From Litoreibacter arenae DSM 19593 (lineage in GTDB: Bacteria > Pseudomonadota > Alphaproteobacteria > Rhodobacterales > Rhodobacteraceae), in the NCBI RefSeq assembly GCF_000442275.2, contig NZ_KE557312.1, positions 248,001 through 312,000 of the forward strand: DNA of 64,000 nt, given 5' to 3'. This document shows, piece after piece, positions 35,973 through 45,891 of the stretch; position 1 is the stretch's first letter, and every line of letters starts with the position of its first letter. The notes under the pieces are model-generated. The model had not been told where the DNA came from. It was given only the letters and a program-made list of their open reading frames with translations, and ran no database searches. Both the position numbers and the translations under genes were made by a program.

Positions 35973-37454
35973 ATGGCACGCACACGCGCAAGCCTGAACG
36001 AATTGGGGCTGACCGCCCAAGGCGGGGCGGAGGCAGAGGTCACCGGCCTGTCCGTGGACAGCCGCTTGGTCAAACCGGGGCATCTGTTTGCCGCCTTGCC
36101 CGGCTCCAACATGCACGGGGCGGAGTTCATCCAGTACGCCTTGCGCATGGACGCCGCCGCGATCCTGACCGATCCCGAAGGCGCGTCGATTGCCGAGGAT
36201 GAGCTGTCCGCCTCCAACGCTGCCCTGATCGTCACCGAAGATCCCCGCCAAGCGCTCGCCTACGCCGCCGCTTTGTGGTTCGGCGCACAGCCCGGCACGA
36301 TGGTCGCGGTGACGGGCACCAACGGCAAAACCTCCGTCGCCAGCTTCACCCGCCAGATCTGGCTGGAACTGGGGTTGGAGGCGGTCAACTTCGGCACCGC
36401 AGGCGTCGAAGGCGTCTACACCGCCGCCATGACCCACACCACGCCAGAGCCGATCACCCTGCACAAACTGCTGTCAGACATGGCAGGCCAAGGCGTCACC
36501 CACGCGGCGATGGAGGCATCCAGTCACGGATTGGAGCAACGCCGCCTCGACGGGGTGCATCTGGTGGCGGCGGGGTTCACGAACTTCACGCAAGATCACC
36601 TAGACTACCACGCCACATTCCAAGACTACTTCAACGCCAAGGCGGGGCTGTTCCGCCGCGTGCTGGCACAAGACGGCGTCGCGGTTATCAACATGGACGA
36701 CCCCAAAGGCGCGGACATGGCGGCAATCGCCAACGAGCGTGGGCATCGCCTGCTGCGCGTCGGCAGCGGCGACGCCTGCGACCTGCAACTTCTGAACCAA
36801 CGCTTTGATGCCACAGGGCAAGACCTGCGTTTCTCCTTCGGTGGCGAGGTGCATCAGGCGCGGCTCGATCTCATCGGCGGCTTTCAAGCCTCCAACGTCA
36901 TGGTCGCCGCAGGTCTGGCCATCGGGTCAGGGGCCAAACCCGCCGACGTGTTCCAGACCTTGCCGATGCTCACAACCGTGCGGGGGCGGATGCAAAAGGC
37001 CGCAACCCGTGCCAATGGCGCGGCGGTCTTCGTGGACTACGCCCACACGCCTGACGCTCTGGCCACCGCGCTCAAGGCCATGCGCCCGCATGTCATGGGC
37101 CGACTGATCGTCGTGTTCGGCGCTGGTGGCGATCGCGACAAGGGCAAGCGCCCGTTGATGGGGGCAGCGGCCCGCGACAATGCAGACGTGGTGTTCGTGA
37201 CCAACGACAACCCGCGCTCCGAAAACCCTGCCAAGATCCGCGCAGCCATCATGGAGGCCGTCCCAAGCGCCACCGAGGTGGGCGACCGCGCCGAAGCCAT
37301 CCTGCGCGGCGTCGATGCGCTCGGGCCAGGCGACACGCTGCTCATCGCGGGCAAGGGGCACGAGACCGGCCAGACCGTTGGCGACGACATCCTACCTTTT
37401 GATGACGTGGAGCAAGCCAGCGTCGCCGTGGCAGCATTGGAAGGACAGCTATGA
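35973..37454 (+). CDS. murE: UDP-MurNAc-L-Ala-D-Glu:meso-DAP ligase
   Basis: 493 aa Mur ligase adding the third stem-peptide residue. ATP-binding VTGTNGKTSVASFTRQI, the substrate-domain VDSRLVKPGHLFAALPG at the N-terminus and FVTNDNPRSENPAKI are present. The DNPR motif marks meso-diaminopimelate specificity, as expected for a Gram-negative. The start matches the family N-terminus. It overlaps murF by four bases. Confidence 0.95.
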   Translation: MARTRASLNELGLTAQGGAEAEVTGLSVDSRLVKPGHLFAALPGSNMHGAEFIQYALRMDAAAILTDPEGASIAEDELSASNAALIVTEDPRQALAYAAALWFGAQPGTMVAVTGTNGKTSVASFTRQIWLELGLEAVNFGTAGVEGVYTAAMTHTTPEPITLHKLLSDMAGQGVTHAAMEASSHGLEQRRLDGVHLVAAGFTNFTQDHLDYHATFQDYFNAKAGLFRRVLAQDGVAVINMDDPKGADMAAIANERGHRLLRVGSGDACDLQLLNQRFDATGQDLRFSFGGEVHQARLDLIGGFQASNVMVAAGLAIGSGAKPADVFQTLPMLTTVRGRMQKAATRANGAAVFVDYAHTPDALATALKAMRPHVMGRLIVVFGAGGDRDKGKRPLMGAAARDNADVVFVTNDNPRSENPAKIRAAIMEAVPSATEVGDRAEAILRGVDALGPGDTLLIAGKGHETGQTVGDDILPFDDVEQASVAVAALEGQL

Positions 37455-38872
37455 CGCTCTGGACATCGGACGAGGCCGTTGCGGCCACCGGCGGCACCAC
37501 CGCCACCCCTTGGGAAGCCACCGGCGTTTCCATCGACACCCGCACGCTGGAGCCGGGCGATATGTTCGTCGCCCTCAAGGACGTGCGCGACGGGCATGAC
37601 TTCGTCGCGCAGGCGCTTGCGAACGGCGCTGCCTGTGCGCTGGTTTCCCGCATCCCAGACGGCGTCCCTGCGGACGCCCCGCTGCTCGTCGTAGACGATG
37701 TGTTAACCGGCCTGGAAGCGCTCGGTCGCGCCGCCCGCGCCCGCACCGACGCGAAAATCATCGGCGTCACCGGCTCCGTCGGCAAGACCTCCACCAAGGA
37801 AATGCTGCGCACCGCATTGACGGGGCAGGGCAAAATCCACGCCGCCGAGAAAAGCTACAACAACCACTGGGGCGTGCCGCTGACCTTGGCGCGGATGCCC
37901 AAGGATACCGGTTTCGCCGTGATCGAGATCGGCATGAACCACCCCGGTGAAATCGCCCCGCTTGCCAAGCTGGCCCGCCCGCATGTGGCGCTTATTACAA
38001 TCGTCGCGCCTGCGCATCTGGAGGCTTTCGCCTCCGTCGAAGACATCGCCCGCGAAAAGGCCGCGATCTTCGATGGGTTGGAGGACGGTGGCATCGCGAT
38101 CATCAACGCCGACCTCGACACCACGCCCATCCTGCGCGACCTCGCCCCCGCCGCGTGTCAGACTTTCGGCACCACGGAAGGCGCGGACTGGCAGTTGCTG
38201 GACGCCGTGACCTCCGCCTCCGCCACGTCCTGCCGAGCGCGTCACGCTGGCGAGGCGATCCTGTTCAAGCTCGGCGCACCGGGGCGGCATTTCGCAATGA
38301 ATGGCTTGGCCTGCCTTGCCGCAGCGCAGGCCGCAGGTGCCGATCTTGGCCGTGCCGCCGTCGCACTCAGCGACTGGACCCCGCCTTCAGGGCGCGGACA
38401 ACGCCGTTTCATCCATCTCGACGCGCAAATGCCCGAGCAGGGCATCGACCTGTTCGACGACGCCTACAACGCGAACCCCGCCTCCGTCGGCGCGGCGCTC
38501 GACGTACTCGCCGCCGCCACGCCCCCCGATCCGGCAGGTCGCAAGGTCGCCATTCTTGGCGACATGAAGGAATTGGGTCCGACCGAAATCGCGCTGCACG
38601 CAGGCTTCGCCCGCCACCCCGCCATGGACGAGATCACGCAGGTCCACTGCGTCGGCCCGCTGATGAAGCACCTTTATGACGCGCTGCCGTCCTCCAAACA
38701 GGGCCTCTGGGCCGCCACCAGCACAGAGCTGGCAGACAGCCCGCTGGCCCTCGTCAGGGCGGGTGATGTGCTGATGATAAAGGGCTCTTTGTCGATGAAA
38801 ATGGCACAGATCGTTGACGCCGTCGCAAAATTGGGTCAATCCGTAGCCGATAATCAAGAGGGACACCGCTAG
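37451..38872 (+). CDS. murF: UDP-MurNAc-tripeptide:D-Ala-D-Ala ligase
   Basis: 473 aa, ATP-dependent ligase that completes the UDP-MurNAc-pentapeptide. Key stretches are GVSIDTRTLEPGDMFVALKD (substrate domain), IGVTGSVGKTSTKEMLRTAL (P-loop), KSYNNHWGVPLTLARMP and LFDDAYNANPASVGAALDVL. It is coupled to murE upstream and its stop abuts the mraY ATG. Confidence 0.95.
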   Translation: MTLWTSDEAVAATGGTTATPWEATGVSIDTRTLEPGDMFVALKDVRDGHDFVAQALANGAACALVSRIPDGVPADAPLLVVDDVLTGLEALGRAARARTDAKIIGVTGSVGKTSTKEMLRTALTGQGKIHAAEKSYNNHWGVPLTLARMPKDTGFAVIEIGMNHPGEIAPLAKLARPHVALITIVAPAHLEAFASVEDIAREKAAIFDGLEDGGIAIINADLDTTPILRDLAPAACQTFGTTEGADWQLLDAVTSASATSCRARHAGEAILFKLGAPGRHFAMNGLACLAAAQAAGADLGRAAVALSDWTPPSGRGQRRFIHLDAQMPEQGIDLFDDAYNANPASVGAALDVLAAATPPDPAGRKVAILGDMKELGPTEIALHAGFARHPAMDEITQVHCVGPLMKHLYDALPSSKQGLWAATSTELADSPLALVRAGDVLMIKGSLSMKMAQIVDAVAKLGQSVADNQEGHR

Positions 38873-39958
38873 ATGTTGTATTGGCTCACCGCGTTCTCAG
38901 ACGGCGGCGATTTCTTTAACCTGTTTCGCTACATCACTTTTCGCGCCGGTGGAGCCTTCTTCACGGCGCTGATTTTCGGCTTCATGTTCGGCCGTCCGCT
39001 CATCAACCTGCTCAAACGCAAGCAACGCAACGGCCAGCCGATCCGCGATGACGGGCCGGAAAGCCACCTCATCACCAAGCAGGGCACGCCCACCATGGGC
39101 GGGGTGCTGATCCTTGGCGCGCTGATCGTCTCGACGCTGCTGTGGGCGCGGCTCGACAACGGCTTCGTGTGGATCGTCCTCGGGGTAACTGTGGCCTACG
39201 GGGCGATCGGCTTTGTCGACGACTACGCCAAGGTCACGTCCAACTCCCATGCGGGGCTGTCCGCACGTATCCGGCTGTTCCTCGGCTTCATCATCGCCGC
39301 GGTTGCGGGGTATTTCGCCACCGTTGTGCACCCCGACGATCTGGTGAACCAACTGGCGCTGCCGGTGTTCAAGGACACGCTGATCAACCTTGGTTTCATG
39401 TTCATTCCCTTTACCATGATCGTAATCGTGGGCGCTGCCAACTCCGTCAACCTCACCGACGGGCTGGACGGGCTGGCGATCATGCCGGTGATGATCGCCG
39501 CCGCCACTTTGGGCGTGATCGCCTACGCCGTGGGCCGCGTCGACTTCACCGAATATCTGGGCCTGCACTACGTCCCCGGCACCGGCGAGCTTCTGATCTT
39601 CATGGCGGGCCTCATCGGCGGCGGCCTTGGCTTCCTGTGGTATAACGCGCCCCCCGCCGCCGTGTTCATGGGCGACACCGGCAGCCTCGCCTTGGGCGGC
39701 GCGCTTGGCACCATCGCGGTCCTGACCAAGCACGAACTGGTCATGGCCATCGTCGGCGGCCTCTTCGTGGTCGAGACGCTATCGGTCATCATTCAGGTGC
39801 TCTACTTCAAGCGCACCGGCAAGCGGGTGTTCCTGATGGCCCCCATCCACCACCACTTTGAGAAAAAGGGCTGGGCAGAGCCGCAAATCGTGATCCGTTT
39901 CTGGATCATCTCCCTGATCCTCGCGATGATCGGGCTTGCGACCCTGAAAGTCCGGTGA
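38873..39958 (+). CDS. mraY: Phospho-MurNAc-pentapeptide translocase
   Basis: 361 aa with ten membrane spans. It transfers phospho-MurNAc-pentapeptide to undecaprenyl phosphate to make lipid I. The Asp-rich sites are [10 protein letters not shown] and [16 protein letters not shown], and [12 protein letters not shown] and [13 protein letters not shown] are further family signatures. It overlaps the following SDR gene by four bases (GTGA). Confidence 0.96.
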   Translation: MLYWLTAFSDGGDFFNLFRYITFRAGGAFFTALIFGFMFGRPLINLLKRKQRNGQPIRDDGPESHLITKQGTPTMGGVLILGALIVSTLLWARLDNGFVWIVLGVTVAYGAIGFVDDYAKVTSNSHAGLSARIRLFLGFIIAAVAGYFATVVHPDDLVNQLALPVFKDTLINLGFMFIPFTMIVIVGAANSVNLTDGLDGLAIMPVMIAAATLGVIAYAVGRVDFTEYLGLHYVPGTGELLIFMAGLIGGGLGFLWYNAPPAAVFMGDTGSLALGGALGTIAVLTKHELVMAIVGGLFVVETLSVIIQVLYFKRTGKRVFLMAPIHHHFEKKGWAEPQIVIRFWIISLILAMIGLATLKVR

Positions 39959-40611
39959 AACAGGCGCTCATCACCGGCGGCAATCGCGGCATCGGCAAGG
40001 CGATAGCGGCGGGCCTGCGTGATGCGGGGCTTCATGTCATTATCGGCGCACGTGACCCCGATCAGGGCCGCGCTGCCGCAGCCGAGCTTGGGGTGACTTA
40101 CAAACGGCTGGACCTCGCCGACCCGACCTCCATCAACGAGGCGCGGCCATGGGTCGGACAACTCGATGTGCTGGTGAACAATGCCGGTATCCTTGAAGAG
40201 GTGCCGCTGTTCGACGGCGGCACCAATTTCGAGCGCAGCCTGCAAACCATGCTGCAAGCCCCCTACGAGCTGATCCGCGCCGCACTCCCCGGCATGAAAG
40301 CCAGCGCCTATGGCCGCATTGTCAATGTATCATCAGACTGGGGCAGCTTTGCCGAAGGGCTCGGCGGCGGCGGGGCCTATGCGGTTGCCAAGGCGGGCCT
40401 GAACGCCCTGACGCTCCGTGCTGCGCAGGACCTGCCTGCGACCATCAAGATCAACGCCATGTGCCCCGGTTGGGTGAAAACCCGCATGGGCGGCGCCAGC
40501 GCGACCCGCTCGCCGGAAGAGGGAGCGGACACCGCGATCTGGCTCGCCACTTTGCCGCATACCGGCCCCACCGGCGGCTTCTTCCGCGACCGTCAGCCGA
40601 TAGACTGGTAG
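39955..40611 (+). CDS. Short-chain dehydrogenase/reductase within the dcw cluster
   Basis: 218 aa from a GTG start that overlaps the mraY stop. Classical [18 protein letters not shown] (cofactor loop), VLVNNAGI, the catalytic Ser in [11 protein letters not shown] and Tyr-x3-Lys in [38 protein letters not shown] follows the substrate loop. The second strand ([10 protein letters not shown]) with Arg suggests NADP preference. It is co-transcribed with cell-wall genes but is not a known dcw enzyme, so its substrate is open. Confidence 0.88.
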   Translation: MKQALITGGNRGIGKAIAAGLRDAGLHVIIGARDPDQGRAAAAELGVTYKRLDLADPTSINEARPWVGQLDVLVNNAGILEEVPLFDGGTNFERSLQTMLQAPYELIRAALPGMKASAYGRIVNVSSDWGSFAEGLGGGGAYAVAKAGLNALTLRAAQDLPATIKINAMCPGWVKTRMGGASATRSPEEGADTAIWLATLPHTGPTGGFFRDRQPIDW

Positions 40612-40674
40612 CTCCATGCCTCATGCCGAGATAGAATACTTCGCCGATCACAGCAACCTGCAAGGGGCCGCCAC

Positions 40675-42078
40675 ATGATACCCGTTCAAGGATATTCCGG
40701 CGCGACCGTCGCCGTTCTGGGGCTTGGCCGCTCCGGTCTGTCCGCCGCCCGTGCGCTGCGCGAGGGCGGGGCGGAGGTCATTGCGTGGGACGACAACGAG
40801 GCCGCCCGCGATAACGCGCAGGCCGAGGGTTTCGCCATCGCCGACCTGTCCAAGCAAGGCGCACTGGACGGCGCTGCCGTCCTGATCGTCTCGCCGGGCA
40901 TCCCTCATCTCTACCCGCAGCCCAACAAGGTGGTGCGTGCCGCGTGGGAGGCGGGCGTCCCCGTCGACAACGACATCTCGCTGTTCTTCCGCTCCTTCGC
41001 CACCTCCGAGTGGGACAATTTCGAGCGCATCCCCAAAATCATCGCCGTCACCGGCTCCAACGGGAAATCCACCACCTCCGCCCTGATCCACCACATCCTT
41101 GAACACGCCCAACGCCCCACCCAGCTTGCGGGCAATATCGGGCGCGGGGTGCTGGACATGGACCCGGCCATCGACGGCGAGGTCGTGGTGCTGGAGCTTT
41201 CCAGCTACCAAACCGACCTCGCCCGCGCGCTGACGCCAGACGTGGCGGTGTTCACCAACCTCTCCCCCGACCATCTGGACCGCCACCACGGCATGGGCGG
41301 CTACTTCGCCGCCAAGCGCCGCCTGTTTTCCGAAGGCGGCCCCGACCGCTGCATCATCGGCGTGGACGAGGACGAGGGGCAATATCTCGCCAACCAGATG
41401 GCCGGAGGCGCCACCGACGACCGCGTGATCCGCGTCTCCAGCGGGCGCAAGCTGACGGGCGATGGCTGGAACGTCTTCGCCAAGAAGGGCTTCCTCGCCG
41501 AATGGCGCAAGGGCAAGCAAATGGCTTCCATCGACCTGCGCGCGGTTCCTGGATTGCCCGGTGCCCACAACCACCAGAACGCCTGCGCCGCCTACGCCGC
41601 CTGCCGAAGCGTGGGCCTTGCCCCCCGCGTCATCGAGGCCGCGTTCCACAGCTTTGCGGGCTTGCCGCACCGCTCCCAACTGGTGGGCGAGAAGGATGGC
41701 GTGAAGTTCGTCAATGACAGCAAGGCCACCAATGTCGACAGCGCCGCCAAGGCGTTGCAGGCCTTCACCAACATTCGCTGGATCTGCGGCGGGCTTGAGA
41801 AAGAGGGCGGCTTGGGCGGCCTGCTGCCCCATCTGGGCGGCGTTACCAAAGCCTATGTGATCGGCCGCGAGGCCGCGAATTTCGCCATGCAGCTGGGCGA
41901 TCTGCCCCACGAGGTCTGCACCGACATGGCCACCGCCGTCGCCCGCGCCGCCGCTGATGCGGTCAAGGGCGACACCGTCCTGCTGGCCCCCGCGGCGGCC
42001 AGCTTCGACCAATACGACAACTTCGAGCGCCGCGGCGAGGACTTCATCGCGCAGGTAGAAACCCTAACGAAAGCCTAG
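40675..42078 (+). CDS. murD: UDP-MurNAc-L-Ala:D-Glu ligase
   Basis: 467 aa. It adds D-glutamate to UDP-MurNAc-L-Ala. The N-terminal [17 protein letters not shown] Rossmann start, the central [21 protein letters not shown]-loop, [29 protein letters not shown] and [15 protein letters not shown] are diagnostic. It begins 63 bp after the SDR gene, and its stop overlaps the convergent DUF1428 gene by four bases. Confidence 0.95.
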   Translation: MIPVQGYSGATVAVLGLGRSGLSAARALREGGAEVIAWDDNEAARDNAQAEGFAIADLSKQGALDGAAVLIVSPGIPHLYPQPNKVVRAAWEAGVPVDNDISLFFRSFATSEWDNFERIPKIIAVTGSNGKSTTSALIHHILEHAQRPTQLAGNIGRGVLDMDPAIDGEVVVLELSSYQTDLARALTPDVAVFTNLSPDHLDRHHGMGGYFAAKRRLFSEGGPDRCIIGVDEDEGQYLANQMAGGATDDRVIRVSSGRKLTGDGWNVFAKKGFLAEWRKGKQMASIDLRAVPGLPGAHNHQNACAAYAACRSVGLAPRVIEAAFHSFAGLPHRSQLVGEKDGVKFVNDSKATNVDSAAKALQAFTNIRWICGGLEKEGGLGGLLPHLGGVTKAYVIGREAANFAMQLGDLPHEVCTDMATAVARAAADAVKGDTVLLAPAAASFDQYDNFERRGEDFIAQVETLTKA

Positions 42079-42431
42079 CCCGTCGTGTCGAGTATCGGCT
42101 CAAATCCGCCCCACATCATGCGCTTGCCGTCGAACGGCATCTCGGACATTTCCTCCCAACGCTTGTCGGTCTGCATCTTTTGCGCAGCCGCATGGTAGGT
42201 TTCCTTGTCGGGCCATTCGATCCATGAGAACACGACCGTTTCACCGTCTTCCGCTTTCACGGCCATCTTGAAGTCGGTCACCTTGCCGTCGGGCACGTCG
42301 TCCCCCCAGGCCTCCACGATCCTGAGCGCGCCGTAGTCCTTGAAAATCGGGGCCGCCATCTCGGCCAACTTGCGGTAGGCATCCTTGTTCTTGATCGGGA
42401 CGGGGATAAGCAGTCCTTGAATATAGCTCAT
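42075..42431 (-). CDS. DUF1428 family protein
   Basis: 118 aa ferredoxin-like (dimeric alpha/beta barrel) protein. It opens [49 protein letters not shown], the DUF1428 pattern, and contains [17 protein letters not shown]. The function of the family is unknown. It is on the minus strand inside the cluster, breaking the murD-ftsW run. The 278 bp to the next gene shows no clear gene or terminator. Confidence 0.85.
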   Translation of the reverse strand: MSYIQGLLIPVPIKNKDAYRKLAEMAAPIFKDYGALRIVEAWGDDVPDGKVTDFKMAVKAEDGETVVFSWIEWPDKETYHAAAQKMQTDKRWEEMSEMPFDGKRMMWGGFEPILDTTG

Positions 42432-42709
42432 TTGGTATCTCCCTTATGCGCAATCTCGCGCAGTTATTGTCCCACTATCCATGGCGCAAATCTACGTTCT
42501 TCTGCGCAAGCGACGAGCCTCCTCCCCATCGTTTCCCGCACGCGGCTGTTGCAGAAATCTGGCAATGTTCCGCCTTTACGCTAGGTCATGACACGTCGCG
42601 TTTGAATTTTAAGCGCGTTTATCTTACGAAAAGCCAGTGTGCTGGCTGTAGAAGGACTGGACCCCGGCAGTAATGGGTCAGTCGGCATAATCGTTTTCGA
42701 TGGGGTTCC

Positions 42710-42895
42710 GTGATCGACCATTCTTCCTCCCTCCCGCTATTGCTGATCCTCAGCGTGATTGGTGGCGCCGTTGCCGCCAGCGTCTGCATGATCTTCGGTG
42801 CGGGCTGGCTGCTGGCGTTTGGCGCTTACAGTCTTGGCGGGGCGTTGATCTTCGTCATAACGGGGTTGTTGGTCTCACGAACCAAAAACCGCTAA
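42710..42895 (+). CDS. Small membrane protein (61 aa)
   Basis: 61 aa from a GTG start. Two hydrophobic segments (LPLLLILSVIGGAVAASVCMIF and GWLLAFGAYSLGGALIFVITGLLV) form a hairpin, and the tail SRTKNR is basic, so the C-terminus is probably cytoplasmic. The stop overlaps the end of the convergent GFA-like gene. No family is recognised. The coding call rests on hydrophobic pattern and position and is moderate. Confidence 0.55.
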   Translation: MIDHSSSLPLLLILSVIGGAVAASVCMIFGAGWLLAFGAYSLGGALIFVITGLLVSRTKNR

Positions 42896-43488
42896 ACGGC
42901 CTTCCGCGCATACGCGGCCTCGCGCTCTGCTTCATTCAGCACATACGGCTTCACCACCGCCCGCCCGTCCGCGCCAAAGAACGGCGTCTGCTTCCACCGT
43001 CCGCTGATCCGCTCCGCCGCGATGGCACGAACGGTGCGGGCGATGAAGCCCAGCATACTGCCGGACGGCTCCGTGACAGGCTCCAATGCCTGCTCGGGCC
43101 TGTAGCGGAAGCGGGTCGGACCAAGCGCCTTCGGCTCCGCCACATTGGCGACCAGAAACCCCACAAAGCTGATCTTCGGATTGCCCACCATGTTGCAAAT
43201 CGGCGTGTTGCAGCATTTGGCATGCCATCGGTACAGCCCCTTCGGCGCAAGTTGCAGCAGGGCCAACTGATCCTTGCCCGCCGTGATCTCCACCCGCGCG
43301 GGCTGGGTCTGGTATATCTCCGTCCCGCCCTTCGCATCCGTCACCACCCCGAATTTTCCCAGATGCCGCGCAAAGGCCTGACAGTCGGCACAATAGCACA
43401 ACCCATGGTTGCCATTCTTCGCATCCGCCCCGCGCAGCCGCGCCTGAAACGCGCCGCATTGGCAACTCACCGTCACATCATCGCTCAT
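42892..43488 (-). CDS. GFA-like zinc-binding protein (DUF6151 type)
   Basis: 198 aa. The N-terminus VTVSCQCGAFQARL and LCYCADCQAFARHLG provide the CxC and CxxC zinc sites of the glutathione-dependent formaldehyde-activating (GFA) fold, and HAKCCNTPICNM gives more cysteines. The start 43488 (MSDDVTVSCQCG) has GGAGGGCGG upstream. Members are of unknown function despite the GFA name. It is divergent from ftsW. Confidence 0.78.
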   Translation of the reverse strand: MSDDVTVSCQCGAFQARLRGADAKNGNHGLCYCADCQAFARHLGKFGVVTDAKGGTEIYQTQPARVEITAGKDQLALLQLAPKGLYRWHAKCCNTPICNMVGNPKISFVGFLVANVAEPKALGPTRFRYRPEQALEPVTEPSGSMLGFIARTVRAIAAERISGRWKQTPFFGADGRAVVKPYVLNEAEREAAYARKAV

Positions 43489-43545
43489 TTGCCGCCCTCC
43501 AAGCAGATTTAAGCCGAGTATTGCCCCAACTAGAGACTGGATTGC

Positions 43546-43560
43546 ACGGCAATTTGCCGT
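43546..43560. promoter_or_regulatory. Dyad between the GFA-like gene and ftsW
   Basis: ACGGCAA-T-TTGCCGT is a perfect 7-bp inverted repeat in the 132-bp divergent gap, about 60 bp before the ftsW ATG. It is a candidate operator; no regulator is known. Confidence 0.35.
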
Positions 43561-43620
43561 TACAGTTTGCGCATAGACCCGAACAATCGGGCGATCGAGG
43601 CAGTTAAGGCGGTAATTCTC

Positions 43621-44790
43621 ATGACTGAGATGGTGTATGGCACCGCTCTGGTGCATCCAGGCGAGCCGATTTTACCCAAGTGGTGGCGTACTTTGGATCG
43701 CTGGTCGATGACCTGCGTGTTCGCGCTGTTTGGCATTGGACTCCTGTTGGGCCTCGCGGCGTCGCCGCCTCTGGCCGAAAAGAACGGCCTTGACCCGTTC
43801 CACTACGTCTCGCGTCAGGCCTTCTTCGGCTGCCTCGCCATGTGCGTGATGATCGCGGTGTCGATGATGTCGACCCACATGGTCCGCCGCCTTGCCACCT
43901 TGTTTTTCCTCGTCACGCTGGTCGCGCTGATGCTGCTGCCGATATTCGGCACTGATTTTGGCAAAGGGGCCACGCGCTGGTATTCGCTGGGCTTTGCGTC
44001 CTTGCAGCCGTCCGAATTCCTCAAGCCGGTGTTCATCGTCACCTCCGCATGGCTGATCGCGGGCAGTCAGGAAATCAACGGCCCGCCCGGCAAGCTCTAT
44101 TCCTTCATCCTGACGCTGGTGGTCGTGGGCTTCCTCGCCATGCAGCCCGACTTTGGCCAAGCCTGCCTGGTGCTGTTCGGCTGGGGTGTCGTCTATTTCG
44201 TGGCCGGTGCGCCGATGATCCTGCTGATCGGCATGGCGGGCCTCGTGACCTTCGCAGGCGTCACCGCCTATTCCATGTCCGAACACTTCGCCCGCCGCAT
44301 CGACGGCTTCCTCAGCGCCGAGGTCGATCCGACCACCCAGCTTGGCTACGCCACCAACGCCATCCGCGAGGGCGGCTATTTCGGCGTCGGCGTGGGCGAG
44401 GGGGCGGTGAAATGGTCCCTGCCGGACGCGCATACCGACTTCATTATCGCCGTCGCCGCCGAGGAATACGGCCTCGTCATGGTGCTGGCGATCATCATCC
44501 TTTACGCGATTTTCTCGGTGCGCTGCCTGCACCGCCTGATGAAGGAACGCGATCCATTCATTCGACTCGCAGGCACCGGCCTCGTCGCCATGTTCGCCAT
44601 GCAGGCCATCATTAATATGGGCGTCGCCGTGCGCCTTCTGCCCGCCAAGGGCATGACACTGCCCTTCGTGTCCAACGGCGGCTCGTCGCTAATCGCGGGA
44701 GGCATCGCGCTTGGCATGTTGCTGGCCTTCACGCGGCAACGCCCGCAAGGCGAGATGCGCGACATCCTCCTGAAAAACCGGAGGGCCTGA
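43621..44790 (+). CDS. ftsW: Septal peptidoglycan glycosyltransferase FtsW
   Basis: 389 aa SEDS-family polytopic protein with ten spans. It polymerises lipid II at the septum with FtsI. Family motifs include FGKGATRWYSLGFASLQPSEFLKPVF, AMQPDFGQACLVLFGWGVVYF, EGAVKWSLPDAHTDFIIAVAAEEYG and LPAKGMTLPFVSNGGSSL. ATG 43621 (MTEMVYGTALVHPGEP) is preferred over an upstream in-frame ATG. It is followed three bases later by murG. Confidence 0.94.
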   Translation: MTEMVYGTALVHPGEPILPKWWRTLDRWSMTCVFALFGIGLLLGLAASPPLAEKNGLDPFHYVSRQAFFGCLAMCVMIAVSMMSTHMVRRLATLFFLVTLVALMLLPIFGTDFGKGATRWYSLGFASLQPSEFLKPVFIVTSAWLIAGSQEINGPPGKLYSFILTLVVVGFLAMQPDFGQACLVLFGWGVVYFVAGAPMILLIGMAGLVTFAGVTAYSMSEHFARRIDGFLSAEVDPTTQLGYATNAIREGGYFGVGVGEGAVKWSLPDAHTDFIIAVAAEEYGLVMVLAIIILYAIFSVRCLHRLMKERDPFIRLAGTGLVAMFAMQAIINMGVAVRLLPAKGMTLPFVSNGGSSLIAGGIALGMLLAFTRQRPQGEMRDILLKNRRA

Positions 44791-44793
44791 GCC

Positions 44794-45891
44794 ATGTCGA
44801 CAGCCCCCCTCCTTGTCATAGCCGCAGGCGGTACCGGTGGGCATATGTTCCCCGCCCAAGCGCTGGCCGAGGCGATGCTGGCGCGGGGCTGGCGCGTGAA
44901 ACTGTCCACCGATGCGCGTGGCGCGCGCTACACCGGCGGCTTTCCCCATACGGTCGAAATCGAGCAGGTCAAATCCGCCACCCCCGCCCGTGGCGGCATC
45001 GCAGGCAAACTCACCGCCCCGTTCAAACTGGCCTCCGGCGTGCTGTCCGCCATGATGGGGTTCCGCCGCGATCGGCCCACGGTCGTCGTGGGTTTCGGCG
45101 GCTATCCCAGCTTTCCGGCAATCTCGGCCGCCTACCTCATGCGCTTGCCTCGCGCGATCCACGAACAAAACGGCGTGCTGGGCCGCGTCAATCAGGCCTT
45201 CGCCAAACGCGTCGATGCCGTCGCCTGCGGCACTTGGCCGACCGCGCTGCCGGAAGGTGTGGATGGCATCTTCACCGGCAATCCCGTGCGCCGTGCCGTG
45301 CTGGACCGCGAGGCGGCCATGTATATCCCCCCCGGTGACTACCCGATGAGCATCGTGGTCATTGGCGGCAGCCAGGGCGCGCGCATCCTGTCCGACGTGG
45401 TGCCGAACGCCATCACGCAACTCCCCGAGGCGATGAAAGCCAACCTGCGTGTCTCGCATCAGGCCCGCGACGAGGACGCCGCGACCGCGATGGAAATTTA
45501 CGCCCGCGCAGGCATCGACGCCGACGTGCAGCCCTTCTTCACCGATGTGCCCGCCCGCTTTGCGGAGGCGCAACTGGTCATCTCCCGCGCAGGCGCGTCC
45601 TCCGTCGCCGATATCTCCGTCATCGGCCGCCCGTCCATCCTGATCCCCTATGCCGCCGCCACCGCCGACCACCAGACCGCCAACGCCCGCGGGCTGGTCG
45701 AGGCCGGCGCGGCGATCATGATCCCCGAAAGCAAGCTGACCGCCGACAGCTTTGCCGACAGCATCGAAACCGTCCTCACCAATCCAGACGGGGCGCTGCA
45801 AATGACCCTTGCCGCGCTGTCCGTGTCCCGCCCTGACGCGACGGAACGGCTGGTGGAAATAGTAGAAACTCTCGCAAAGAAGAGCCCATGA
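44794..45891 (+). CDS. murG: Lipid II synthase (GlcNAc transferase)
   Basis: 365 aa GT28 glycosyltransferase on the inner face of the membrane. It adds GlcNAc to lipid [20 protein letters not shown] (first G-loop), [28 protein letters not shown] and [13 protein letters not shown] are characteristic, and the late [14 protein letters not shown] contacts the sugar nucleotide. It overlaps murC by four bases. Confidence 0.95.
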   Translation: MSTAPLLVIAAGGTGGHMFPAQALAEAMLARGWRVKLSTDARGARYTGGFPHTVEIEQVKSATPARGGIAGKLTAPFKLASGVLSAMMGFRRDRPTVVVGFGGYPSFPAISAAYLMRLPRAIHEQNGVLGRVNQAFAKRVDAVACGTWPTALPEGVDGIFTGNPVRRAVLDREAAMYIPPGDYPMSIVVIGGSQGARILSDVVPNAITQLPEAMKANLRVSHQARDEDAATAMEIYARAGIDADVQPFFTDVPARFAEAQLVISRAGASSVADISVIGRPSILIPYAAATADHQTANARGLVEAGAAIMIPESKLTADSFADSIETVLTNPDGALQMTLAALSVSRPDATERLVEIVETLAKKSP

